From positions 2,356,001-2,420,000 of the forward strand of contig JAYXKI010000004.1 in assembly GCA_037892935.1 (NCBI GenBank): DNA of 64,000 nucleotides, written 5' to 3'. This DNA is from Phlebopus portentosus (lineage: Eukaryota; Basidiomycota; Agaricomycetes; Boletales; Boletinellaceae). The translations under genes and the position numbers were made by a program. The notes under the pieces are model-generated. The model ran no database searches. It was given only the letters and a program-made list of their open reading frames with translations, and was not told the origin of the DNA. Position 1 is the stretch's first letter. Each line of letters opens with the position of its first letter. Positions 23,201 through 33,185 of the stretch are shown here, piece by piece.

Positions 23201-23462
23201 TGACCGTTTGAAGGTATTCTAGGGCAGCCCCTCGAACTATACACTCCCTGTCCGGCATCAGAACGTAGCCAGGAGTTTCACCGGGTTCATTTGGAATGTC
23301 TTCAGCAGCTACCTCCCCAGGTACTTGCTGCATTAGTGGGCGAGAATTGCCTCCACTATTCTGTCTCTGAAGCCTTTCAAAATGCTCTTGATTAGACTGC
23401 ATAATTCGGTGCGTAAAGTGTCTGATTCCACGTTGCATTGGGTATCTACAATTTTTATAACA
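20227..23462 (-). mobile_element. Unclassified insertion (about 1.6 kb without its nested solo LTR), TGTTA..TAACA ends
   Basis: The insertion in copy C pol has CACTT at 20222-20226 and 23463-23467, a 5-bp target duplication. Its ends are TGTTAGGACC and TTTATAACA, so TG..CA with a 5-bp inverted terminal match, as in copia-type LTRs. Without the nested solo LTR (21653-23280) it is about 1604 bp. The reverse strand has several coding-like stretches that resume across the nested LTR, including a Cys-containing piece (CGATRCFVHESLVCSNCY, about 21430-21480) and an 87-codon frame (20823-21086). I do not recognise the protein. It could be a long solo LTR or a non-autonomous retroelement. Confidence 0.6.
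21653..23280 (+). mobile_element. Solo LTR of the long-LTR gypsy family (1628 bp)
   Basis: Starts TGAAGAGTAAG and ends CCAGGAGTTTCA, with CCGG at 21649-21652 and 23281-23284 as target duplication. The sequence is highly similar to the LTRs at 40349, 45414 and 62507, and inverted at 29622. It has a TATA box (TATAAATA, 22243-22250). Long open frames inside (for example 22449-22889) recur in other copies only because the LTRs are alike, and do not begin with ATG. Confidence 0.92.
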
Positions 23463-25049
23463 CACTTCCCCTCTCCTTTCGACTTCCTTCAGTCTCTCTC
23501 CCTCATCCTCCTGTCTCTGCACTTCTGTGACCTTCTCAACAAGTACGTCCCTCGATGTCTGAACCGTGCCTCTGACTAGCCATTCCTTCTTGACAAAAGT
23601 CATGTTTTCATTATCATGCTCGCCCTTGTCATAATCTGCTCAGTGCGACAACAGATCTGCTTTACTCAATGTCTTTCCAGGCTTATGGACTAGCATGAAA
23701 TCAAACTCAGCTAAGTCGAGTCACCAATGAGCTTGTCAATGATTCAGCTTCTGCAGTGATTGAAAGTACGTTAGGTTTGTGTGGTCCATCCATACTTCAA
23801 AAGGTTTGTTAGCTCCCTGGAGGTATTGTTGCCATTTCTTGAGGGCTTGAATGATGGCAAGCATTTCTTTGTCATAGATTTCATAGTTACGCTCCGCCTC
23901 TAAGAAGGTTGATGACCAATAAGCAATTACCTTCCATTTGCCATCTTGTTTCTGGAGAAGTACTCCACCAGTCGCAAAGTCTGATGCATCAGCTTCTACC
24001 TGAAAAGGGTCTTCGTTGTTGGGTATTGCTAGTATGGGAGGACTGCTCAAATGCTGCTTCAACTCTTCAAATGCTGCTTGCTCCTCTTCACCCCACTTCC
24101 ATTCTACCTTACCCATCAGCGTAGTCAATGGTTTGACAACCGAACTGTAATCCTTAACAAAACACCGCAACTAATTTCCTAGTCCCAGGAATTGTTGCAG
24201 TTCGTGGATGTTCTTTAGAACCGGCCAGTCCTGTACTCCTGCTGTTTTCTTGGGATCCATTCAAACCTTGCCATTACCAATGATGTGTTCGAGGTATTTA
24301 ACTGTATCGACCTCAAACTCGCATTTCTGCAGCTTCAGGAAAAGTCCATTCTGACATAGGATCTCAAAAACTCACTTGGTCTGCCTTTGATGTTCTTCCA
24401 GATCATTTGAGAAGATAAGGATGTCATTGAGGTAAATGATAATGATACCTTCATGGATCAATTCTTGAAAGATGTTGTTTATAAAACCTTGGAAAGTTGC
24501 TGGTGCATTGCACAACCCAAAGAACATGACTGTCAGTTCAAATAAGCCCAAGTTTGTTCTAAATGCTGCCTTCCACTTGTCTCCCTCATGAATCCAGATG
24601 TTGTAGTATCCCCAGCAAACATCGAGCTTTGTGATGTATTTTGCATCCTTGACCTTGTCAATGAGCTCATTTATCAGCAGCAATGGGTACTTGTTCTTGA
24701 CCATTCCTTCATTGAGCTTTTGGTAGTCTTGGATTGCTCGCAAGCTCCCATCCTCTTTCTTGATAAAAAAGATGGTGATGCCATTGGAGATTTCGACTGT
24801 CAGATATGTCCTGACGCTAGGTTTTCCTCAATGAACTCCTTCATCACCTCTTGTTCTTTTGGCAATAATGGGTAAACCTTGCAGTCACTGGGTTTGAAGT
24901 CCAGTTTCAAGTCAATAGCGTAGTCCCATGTTTGATGATTTGGTAAACGTTCAAACAATTCTTCACATCAGGAAATCAGTCCATTTGAGTTATTAATGGA
25001 TAGTGAGTTATAACACCATAGTAGTTCATAGTAGTGCATAGTATACTAT

Positions 25050-25600
25050 AGTAATATATAGTAATATATAGATACATATAGATAGTATTCTATAGTAATG
25101 CATAGTATATAGATATGAATAGCAATTAATAGTATCACATAGTTTGATACCTCTGTATAGGGCCTGGTAGACAGTTATAGGTAATAGTTCAAAGAAGTAT
25201 ATAGCTGTTTATAGTGGTGAGCAATTCATAACAGTATTTAGATAGCAATAGAGGTTAGTAATATATAGTCAATATATGATTAGTTATATAGTAATATATA
25301 GTAATATATAGATGCATATAGATGATATCCTATAGTAACATATACTACATAGATATAAATAGTAATCAATAGTAGTATATTGTCTGATATCTCTGTATAG
25401 ATCCTAATAAATAGTTATAGTCCATAGTTTAAAGAAGTATATAGTTGTTTATAGTGGTAAACTGTCTATATTACTGGATAGAGATTAGTAATATATAGTA
25501 ATATATAAATGCATATAGATGATATTCTATATCAATATTAGTACATAGTTATGAATAGCAATCAATCACTGCATATTGGAGATCCTTAACACATGCCTGT
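25050..25600. repeat. AT-rich tandem repeat, about 3 copies
   Basis: A segment starting TAGTAATATATAGATRCATATAGAT recurs at about 25061, 25301 and 25496, each followed by similar TATAG-rich sequence; the first two copies share CTCTGTATAG further on. The period is roughly 195-240 bp. It lies just inside the left terminal inverted repeat. Confidence 0.75.
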
Positions 25601-25989
25601 GTAGCTGAATGTACCCAAGATAAGGAAATCTACACAAAAATCTGTCTTACATCACACAGAAAATTTGTGTAGAACAAGGTACATTAGGTACACAAATATA
25701 TGCATTTCTGTGTAGATCACCTAACATAAATGTCTGTATAGTTTTGTCTAGCTGACATGGTGTTTGATTAGGTTTTGAGAGTTGATATACAAGAACTGGA
25801 CTAGATTTGCATAATAGAACTATGTAAATCTACATAGATCTACATGGGCCAGTGCCAGTATTTGACGGGCTTAGATTCATTTTGACATGTTGTCCTCTTT
25901 GTCTCTTGCCACCACTGTCATGCCACTCTTTTCACCCTCAGCACCTACAAATCATCTCCATCCCTGCTTTATCCTCCTCATTCATGACT

Positions 25990-26770
25990 GTTTTACAGCA
26001 CCGTCACTGAGGCTGTCATCACTATTCTTGCTTACTTTAACAACTTGCAATGTCAGGCGACACCAGTGTTATCTCTAGCCTCAACTTCTTCTAACTCATC
26101 AATGAACCCACAGTGGCTGCTATCATGTATGGTCTTGACAAGAAGCTCTAAGGCAAGTGCAATGTCCTCATTTTTGACCTTGGTGGAGGTACCTTTGATG
26201 TATCACTCTTGACCATTAAGGAGGGTATCTTTGAAGTTAAGGCAACTGTCAGCAATAGTCACTTGGGTGATGAGAACTTTGACAATCACCTTGTAAACCA
26301 CTTTATTCAGGAGTTCAAGTGCAAGAATAAGAAGGGTATGTAATTTAAGTCATTCCGATAGCGTATGATCATGGTATTGACACTAATTTTCTTAGATCTT
26401 TCATTGAACCCTTGTGCTCTTTACTGACTCTGTACCGCTTGCAAGCGTGTGAAGCGTACACTGTCATCAGCAGCATAGATGACCATTGGAATTGATTCAC
26501 TCTATGAGGGTATCAACTTTTACATCTCAATCACCCATGCACAATTTGAGGAGTTATGCCAAGATCTCTTCCGGTCTATGCTTGAGCCTGTTAAGAAGGT
26601 TCTCTGGGACTCCAAGGTTGATAAGTCCAATGTACACGAGATGGTCCTTGTCGGAGGTTCCACCCATATCCTCTATATTGTCAAGCTCTTTTCTGACTCC
26701 TTCAACAGCAAGGTGCCATGCAGGTCTGGCAACCCAGATGAGGCTGTCGCGGATGTCTACATAGTAACTT
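25990..26770 (+). pseudogene. Hsp70 (DnaK family) gene fragment 1
   Basis: Forward frames encode degenerate but clear cytosolic Hsp70 ATPase-domain sequence: VTEAVITILAYFNN (about 25995), then NEPTVAAIMYGLDKKL and [20 protein letters not shown] (26100-26220), then the segment [20 protein letters not shown] and [18 protein letters not shown] (26479-26760). In-frame stops and frameshifts occur, for example a TAA after DKKL. Sequence between about 26336 and 26470 does not match and may hold a degenerate intron. Hsp70 is a chaperone; this copy cannot encode one. It is probably a captured host gene piece. Confidence 0.92.
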
Positions 26771-27428
26771 GATAGAGAAATGTATTGATTTTTTAGCACA
26801 TACTGTCATCACTGGAGACCCAAATCTGGAACTGGACGAAGTTGCCGCACTGAAGAGCATCATCATGCCTCTCACGTACCAAGAAAGAGGTTAGTAGGAA
26901 GAGCATCTTGGTTGATGTGTGATTTAAAATTGTTTGACAGTGACTCCATATAATATCACGTACTTATAAGAGCTTGTGCAGAATGGATCAAGAGAATATC
27001 CTCAAGTGCAATATGTGATTCAAGATACTGGAAAGCATATAGATCTTTGGTACAATAAGCATATGGACGTCTTTCTTCAGTATCAACATGGTTATATCAT
27101 CTTCAACTGACAGCCATCATTGCACAAGATGTCTATGGTGTGTCTCCAGGTCTGACTAGTGCCCTATTTGAGTGCATACCCAACCTATATATTCATGTCT
27201 GAACTCTGACCAATTTTATACAGGCTTTTGTCTCAATCTTTCTGTCACTCCTCTGTACAATGCCGGCTTCTATAGTGATGAATAAACATGTAGTATGTCG
27301 TATCGCTTTCGCTTTGTGTTATTGTCTCTGATCTCTGTGTGGCATTCCCCAGAGCGAGAAGACTGGGGCCAAACTCAGTCAAATAGTGTGAGTCGCCAGG
27401 CAGATCATTTTGCTCTAAGCGAACAAGA

Positions 27429-27838
27429 TTGTTGGCTGCTATCCTCAAGGGCAACACCTCGGAGAAGACCCAAGACCCCTTCTTGCTTGATGTCACTCCT
27501 CTGTCGCTTGGTATCGAGACTACTGGCAGTGTCATGACTGCATTTATCAAGCATAATATGACTGTCCCAATGAAGAAGTCAGAGATCTTCTTGACGTATG
27601 CCGATAATGATTCAAGGAGCTGTACCAGGATCTCTTCCATTCCATGCTTGAGCCTGTTGAGAAGATTATCCGGGACTCCAAGATAGACAATTCCAATGTA
27701 CACAAGATCATCCTCGTCAATGGTTCCACCTGTATACCCCGAATTGTCAAGTTCATGCCTGACTTCTTCAACAGCAAGGAGCCATGCAAGTCTATCAACC
27801 CAGATGAGACTGTTGTGTACGGTGCCACCATCTGCTAA
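27429..27838 (+). pseudogene. Hsp70 gene fragments 2 and 3
   Basis: 27429-27600 encodes [40 protein letters not shown], the Hsp70 stretch just after the end of fragment 1. 27610-27838 then returns to an earlier part ([32 protein letters not shown], up to [14 protein letters not shown]), already present once at 26550-26760. This part of Hsp70 is therefore present twice, out of order. About 660 bp of unassigned sequence separates it from fragment 1. Frameshifts make it non-functional. Confidence 0.9.
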
Positions 27839-27839
27839 G

Positions 27840-28490
27840 CTTGCATGTATTTTGATAATTTCTAATCAAATATAATTATAAATTGGTCTGAAAGCGGAAA
27901 ACAAAATTTCTAACTGTTGAGGCAGCAGAGCCTGTTAACAAAGCAGAGAGTAAATATATGCAGGCCTACATATAGAGATGTAGGTCATGTATGCATATCT
28001 ATATGTATGTACAACCTATTTCATCTAGACGGTCCATGCTAAACCAGTGCTGGTTATACATTTGCAATTTAATACGGATCTCGTGTAGATGATGTACAAA
28101 GCTAGTGTAGTCATGGGTTACATGACCTACCCAAATACACACCTCCTAAGAGTAAGAGCAACAGATGCGTATGCATCCGAGTTTTTGAAGACTTTCCCAC
28201 AATCACATGATAGAGTTAAATAACACCTTAAATATAGTACAGTACTTTCTGGTTATGCTGACCTTCTGAGCTTGCTTTGTTTACATCAGGCAGCTTTAGA
28301 AAGTGCTATAATGATATAAATTTAGGTTCAATTTTATCAAGATTTGTTTGTTATCATTAGGACTTGTGAACATGGGGAGCATCAATCTTGTCTTTTTTTT
28401 TCGGTCTTACCCTTTTGTTGCACGTGACAAAGTTGACTTTGCAACTCGCAACTCACACAAGTCACATCCCTCCTTCCCCATCCTCACCTC
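27840..28490. other. No gene recognised
   Basis: AT-rich sequence without convincing open frames. A near-palindromic GATGCGTATGCATCC lies at about 28153-28168 and resembles the core of the longer palindrome at 32188-32209. Confidence 0.6.
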
Positions 28491-28491
28491 C

Positions 28492-29621
28492 TTACTGCCC
28501 TCGACCAGCGACATCACCTTGCACATGCTTGACTTGCCAGTAGGCTGGCAGTTTCAGGCTCACACCCTTCGTTGATGCTGACCACAGGTATGAGATTTCA
28601 TTGATGCCTTGCTGTAGGGTGTTGGGAGATAACTTCTTGTCATTATGGAGGATGGTGTAGTGAACTGCACGAGCGATACCTTGCATGCCTGCATGAGCCT
28701 GCAAAGAGAAATTGTAGTCGTAAATGCTCATCATGCCCTGGTCTATGCTTGTTCCCACCATAGAGCATGAGGTCTTGTCAGTCGTCGTGATGTGCAGGAT
28801 GCGTCTGATGAACTTCAGTGACTTCATGGAGACTCGGGCATTTGCCAGAGATTGCTCTCGAGCTGTACGCAACGGTTTCACAATTCAGCAAGACAACGGA
28901 CCAATAGCTATCGAGTCTCACAAACGATGTACACGTTTTCATATCCTTTCACTCTATCTCATGTATGACGTACCTACGTTTGATCGAGCTTTGGAGATCC
29001 AGCAGCTTATGAACTGTGAGTCCTCAACCTTGCTGTCAAGTTGTTGTCTGGATCTTTACACCTGCAAAAGCTCTGCTGTCTCTAAAGGAGTTCTGTGACA
29101 ATCAAAGAGGAAAGGCTGAATCACCTAACAAATTGGAGATGTGTGTATACCGTTGTCTCAGCCTCATCCATGACCAGCACGAATGAAATGACAGACCTCC
29201 ACTACATATCGCCAGCGACCTAGCCTTCCAGCTTATATCCCGTTTCCGCAGTGAAGTCCAGGCTGCCACAGTCTGATCATGAAGACTTTGAAGCTCAGAG
29301 TCAATGGGGCTGCCATGCAAACGTTTGCCAAACTAGCGACCACCACTGACAGTCGTCAACATCATCGACACTTGTTTGACGGGCAGCCTCGGGAATATGC
29401 AAGTTCCAGTGTTTTCGTACAGCAACTCAAGAAACTGTATAGGGGCATTTCGAACTTAGGATCATCTGCGGCTGGGGTAGAACTGAGTCTGATGACCTTT
29501 GCTACAAGTGATGTAAGTCAACTTCGGTTTGTATTTCTTCAGTTCACCGAATGCTTTGTTCAGCTGCTTGATCTCGGTGGCCATTACCCACACATGCTGG
29601 CCATCTGAAATACTGGCACGG
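28492..29621 (-). pseudogene. Argonaute relic, PIWI-domain part
   Basis: On the reverse strand, about 29621-29480 encodes SDGQHVWVMATEIKQLNKAF then KPKLTYITCSKGHQTQFYP, the PIWI segment that normally reads close to KPKITYI..KRHH..FFP. After degraded sequence, 28881-28520 encodes YDYNFSLQAHAGMQGIARAV, HYTILHNDKKLSPNTLQQGI and YLWSASTKGVSLKLPAYW, the C-terminal end of PIWI. Argonaute is the slicer of RNA silencing. Frames shift, stops occur and the middle of PIWI is unreadable, so it is inactive. The solo LTR at 29622-31249 separates it from the N-terminal part. Confidence 0.87.
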
Positions 29622-31249
29622 TGAAACTCCTGGGGACGTTCTGATGCCAGACAGGGAGTGTATAGTTCGAGGGGCTGCCCTAGAATACCTTCAAACAGTC
29701 AGCAGAGAATTACACCCGAGCTAAGGGCACGAAGGAGTGGAGGGAAATAGGGATAGACAATGGAAGGGCTTGGAGAGAACCGGGGATATGAGGGAAGCGC
29801 TCGAGGAGGAATTCCGAGGGTAGGCTTCTCCCGAGATCGTCGGTGGCGGTGCAAAGGTTAAATCAACTCTCCGGCTCAGCTGCGAGCTCTGGACTAAAGC
29901 CAACTAACCCAAGGCACAAGAACTAAACTAACTAAGCTACGCTAGTCGAACCACCAACCCGAACGTGACTAATCGACTGTGCTAACACACTGGCAAGCGA
30001 CTGCAGCCAATCTCACTCGTAGTCTAAAGTGTCAGAACGCGGCGTAACGATTCGAAACGCGATACGATGGACGAAGGACAATTGCTGAGTGAGTCGAAAT
30101 GTGATGCAAGGGATGGAGGTGCGAAACGATGACGGAAGGGGACTGAGAGAATCCAAGGATATGTGTGGGATGATTAAACCGACCGTTTCTGATCGAAACG
30201 ATGCGGAATAGCACCGGGCTGGTCTTGAGGAAGCGGAGAGTGGAAAGTCAAGAGGAAAGGGGTGATATGGTGTCCTTTCCCGACGACAATGGAGAGGAGA
30301 AGGTGTTGCGAGACCAAATGCGAGCGGTACGCAGAGTAACTGGGTTACGAGCGAAACCGGGCGAAACGGATCGAAACACGTGAGGGGATCTTGTTTCGGG
30401 TGAGAGAAGATAGAGAAGCCTTTATACGATGACGGCGAACTATACAAACGCACGAACGGCTCTACTGCGAAGAGAGATCACCGATCGACTGTACAGAACA
30501 CGAAATGTCATATATTAGACTATAGAGACGAGAGAGTCCACTACGAACAAGTAGACTAGAGGTCGAGAGGCTTTGAGACGATGTGAGAACTGCAAGCTAA
30601 GCTCCCATTCAGCTCCGACTAAGCTCCCCCTCTACTACAAGAGTCGTGCTATATTTATACTAAACGTCCAAGACTGAGCCTCCCAGCGGTCAGAGAACCT
30701 ACGTCATAAAGAAAAGGGAATGCATATCGCTATCTACAAAGGAGAGGAGCGCATAGGAATGGTTTAAGGGACACATAGGTCAAAAGAAACAATACTAAGC
30801 ATGTCTGGAACGAGAGCATAATGGATTAAAGGGGACGCATATAGAAAGGTCAGAAAATGTGCGGAACCTTCGGAACCGGGTCTCTTTGAGCGGAACGAAG
30901 CGGAACTCGGGGAAACGACTCGGAAGGGCTCTGGCTAGCCTGACAAAGTAAGTCTGCGATGTTTAACAAAGGAGAGGGACTGAGGACGAGGTTGCAGGGT
31001 CAAATCTCTTTGTCTGGAATGCGGATCCGAGGTCCGGAGACTTGTGATCGACGCGTGCAAACTCGATGCCGTGATTCTCCCGTCTTGATGGCCGATCAAA
31101 GAATGGTGCACGTGCCATCTGGACTATGGCGTTCTTGCTAAGTTCACTCGTTCGAGCGAAACCAGTCGAAACCGAGCGAAACCAGTCAGAACACCGCGGA
31201 ACTGGTCGTAACGACTCCGTACATTCCCAAGCTTCAGACTTACTCTTCA
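29622..31249 (-). mobile_element. Solo LTR of the long-LTR gypsy family, inverted (1628 bp)
   Basis: Reverse-strand copy of the LTR at 21653-23280, starting TGAAGAG at 31249 and ending CCCAGGAGTTTCA at 29622. ACGG flanks it at 29618-29621 and 31250-31253 (CCGT on the reverse strand), a 4-bp target duplication. It splits the Argonaute relic. No internal retroelement sequence is attached, so it is a solo LTR left by LTR-LTR recombination. Confidence 0.92.
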
Positions 31250-31790
31250 ACGGATGACTTACTTTTCTGAAAATATTCCTCCACTATGATATTGCCGAAT
31301 TTTTCACTCTGGATCTTTGTCCGTCTCGCTGTACCGGGTCCAATCGCCTTCACAGTGTTGCGCCTATTGTACCCGAGGTAACTTGTAACTACCCTCATAT
31401 TACTGAAGAATTTCTGAGGTACGGCACCGCGAGATTGCTGCATGAACTCGTGCAGCGCATCGGCCATGCTTTGCGGGACGTGGAACGCGCTCATGCACGT
31501 ATTCACGCTGACCATGAGGGACTTGTGAACTGGACAGATGGAAGCGAAGAAGCCATTGACGACCTTGATGCTAGGGCGAGTAGGCACACCCGTATCCGCA
31601 TTGGGGTCGAAATAGTATGCATCTTTGGTGAGTGTGTGAAAACCAGTGTGAGCGGCATGCACTATAATGATCAGGTTGAAGGCCGAGACGATAGGTGCAG
31701 GATTGTAGTCGGGATTCTCACCACGTAGGTACCTGTTGAAGAAAGAAGTCAGTATCACTATTAGATTACGGTCGAAGGGCAAGCCTTACC
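31250..31790 (-). pseudogene. Argonaute relic, N-terminal / linker-1 / start of PAZ
   Basis: The reverse frame from 31782 reads FNLIIIVHAAHTGFHT, DAYYFDPNADTGVPTRPSIK, VVNGFFASICPVHKSLMVSV, MADALHEFMQQSRG, FFSNMRVVTSYLGYNRRNTV and EKFGNIIVEEYF. That order and these motifs match the N-domain, ArgoL1 linker and PAZ of fungal Argonautes. Beyond EEYFQK the next Argonaute sequence, after the solo LTR, is already PIWI, so most of PAZ, L2 and MID is missing and the gene was internally deleted before the LTR arrived. Upstream, an intron-like boundary follows 31782. Confidence 0.87.
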
Positions 31791-31929
31791 CAGCAAGGTC
31801 CACTGATTTAAGAGGATTAGGTCCGACAAGTGTGACAAAGTACGGGATATCATGTGTGCGTGCACCCAGTTCCTCGGATGACGGGGCCGGTGCCATCACC
31901 GTGACCTAAAAGTTTTTCAGCAGCAGCAG

Positions 31930-32150
31930 CTTTGCGACAAGGTGACCGACGCCATCATGCACGATGCCCTGCACATTCTGCGATAGTTCCTGAGACTGAG
32001 CAAATTCAGCAACAATGTGCCTGCGCAAGTCAACAGCCTCCTAGGTACGGCACTGCAAGATTACTGCATGAACTCACGCAGTGCATTGGCCATGCTGTGT
32101 GGGACATGGAATGCACTCATGCACGTCTCCAGGCTGGTGCTGAATGGACC
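31930..32150 (-). pseudogene. Second Argonaute fragment (duplicated linker-1 segment)
   Basis: 32045-32140 is a diverged copy of 31413-31510 (both run from GTACGGCACYGCRAGATT through TGCATGAACTC to CTCATGCACGT), coding on the reverse strand for the segment MSAFHVPQSMADALHEF. Sequence from 31930 may extend it. The order shows either a partial tandem duplication or a second captured gene. Confidence 0.65.
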
Positions 32151-32187
32151 TGTAAGGTAATTGGCTCCTTATGTTGAGCCACCGAAT

Positions 32188-32209
32188 TGTGGATGCGTAC
32201 GCATCCACA
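32188..32209. repeat. Perfect 22-nt palindrome
   Basis: Equals its own reverse complement (left arm TGTGGATGCGT). Function unknown; a similar shorter core occurs near 28153. Confidence 0.8.
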
Positions 32210-33165
32210 TTCTGAACCGTCTCTCACCTTGCAGATTGTAATGGCTTCAGGCCACTTCATTACCTTTTCTTTTAATTGTTGTTCTGGCTGTTGGGAGGTC
32301 TGTGGTTCTTGGATACCTCTGTCCCTGTCGCAGCGGGCAGCCCAGGTGTAGAGGCAGTATGTTGAGTGCTGCTGAACCTGTGCACTTAGCCAGGGCGGCA
32401 CCTATTATACTGTGGCTGTTTGCCAGCCAGCTGGAGGTGTGCTATGCACTGCTGAACCTGTGCCACTTAGCTGGGGCGGCACTAGTGCACTCTGACCTTG
32501 TGTTAACCAGTTTGGGCCTTGAAGCCAGTGGAAGTTCCTTTGTCCTGTCAACAGTGTCTAGTGTTAACACTTTTGACTATTTATTATCTCCGACAAGTAG
32601 CATTGGTCTATATTAGTATAGATGTATATGAGTGTATGCCTAGCTCACATAGATTCTGTAGTAAGCTGTACATGTAATTAGTTACATGCTTGTATGGGTC
32701 TGTAAGTAGTATACTATCAATATATTTAAATTTAATAAAAATTAAATATGTTCTCCGATATGCTCGTGGTCTCTAATAAGTGCTATCTATGATAATATAT
32801 GACTATCTATATCTTTAATATGCTATGGCAATATATCACCTATAAGAACTATCAACTATAAGCATCTAGTATCAGCTATAAACTCATACTAATTACTATA
32901 AGGCACTATGCACTATGCGCTAGTAGTACTATAAATCTGTATCAATTGCTACAGGTTGCTATATATTATGCACTATTCATCTCTTTCTAGTACTATGAAT
33001 AAATATTAACTATAGCATCTATACACTGTTACAGCCCTCTATATAGTAGGGGGGTCACGATAAATCACTATGGACTACTAACCTACTATAGGCTGCTATA
33101 TAGCAGCCTATAGTAGTGAGTAGCTATGAGTAGCTATGGGTAGCTATGGGTAGCAGTGGATAATT
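32210..33165. other. Unassigned and AT-rich right end of the 8.2 kb insertion
   Basis: 32210-32640 holds no recognisable gene, though a segment around 'ctgaacctgtgc' is repeated at about 32373 and 32450. From about 32640 the sequence becomes rich in TATAG-type motifs with imperfect repeats (AGCTATGGGT at 33123-33155), mirroring the composition of the left end. Confidence 0.6.
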
Positions 33166-33185
33166 TGGACTGTTTTCCTAATGCA

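Larger units (their letters stand above)
18821..24965 (-). pseudogene. Pol of copy C, 3' part (RT to chromodomain), interrupted
   Basis: Reverse-strand pol of the chromovirus in two blocks. 24965 down to 23468 covers the end of the protease linker, RT and RNase H. 20221 down to 18821 covers integrase and chromodomain. The two are separated by the insertion at 20227-23462, flanked by CACTT on both sides. Multiple stops are present, and YLDD reads YLND near 24435, so RT is inactive. The segment continues on the other side of a second insertion at 33186-36375. A 71-95 codon forward open frame here is antisense noise. Confidence 0.9.
24966..33183. mobile_element. 8.2 kb insertion with ~18-bp imperfect terminal inverted repeats carrying host gene fragments
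   Basis: It splits copy C pol between the protease and RT regions. The left end reads CATCAGGAAATCAGTCCA (24966-24983); the right end (33166-33183) reverse-complements to CATTAGGAAAACAGTCCA, 16 of 18 identical. CA occurs just outside both ends (24964-24965, 33184-33185), suggesting a 2-bp (possibly 3-bp) duplication. Inside are a tandemly repeated AT-rich left end, Hsp70 fragments, an Argonaute relic, a nested solo LTR and an AT-rich right end. No transposase was recognised, so it is probably non-autonomous. It could instead be a composite of several insertions. Confidence 0.6.

Noticed and set aside
25000..33165. CRISPR-like or telomeric arrays in the AT-rich repeats
   Set aside because: Repeat units are long, imperfect and without regular spacers; the TATAG motifs do not match a telomere repeat.
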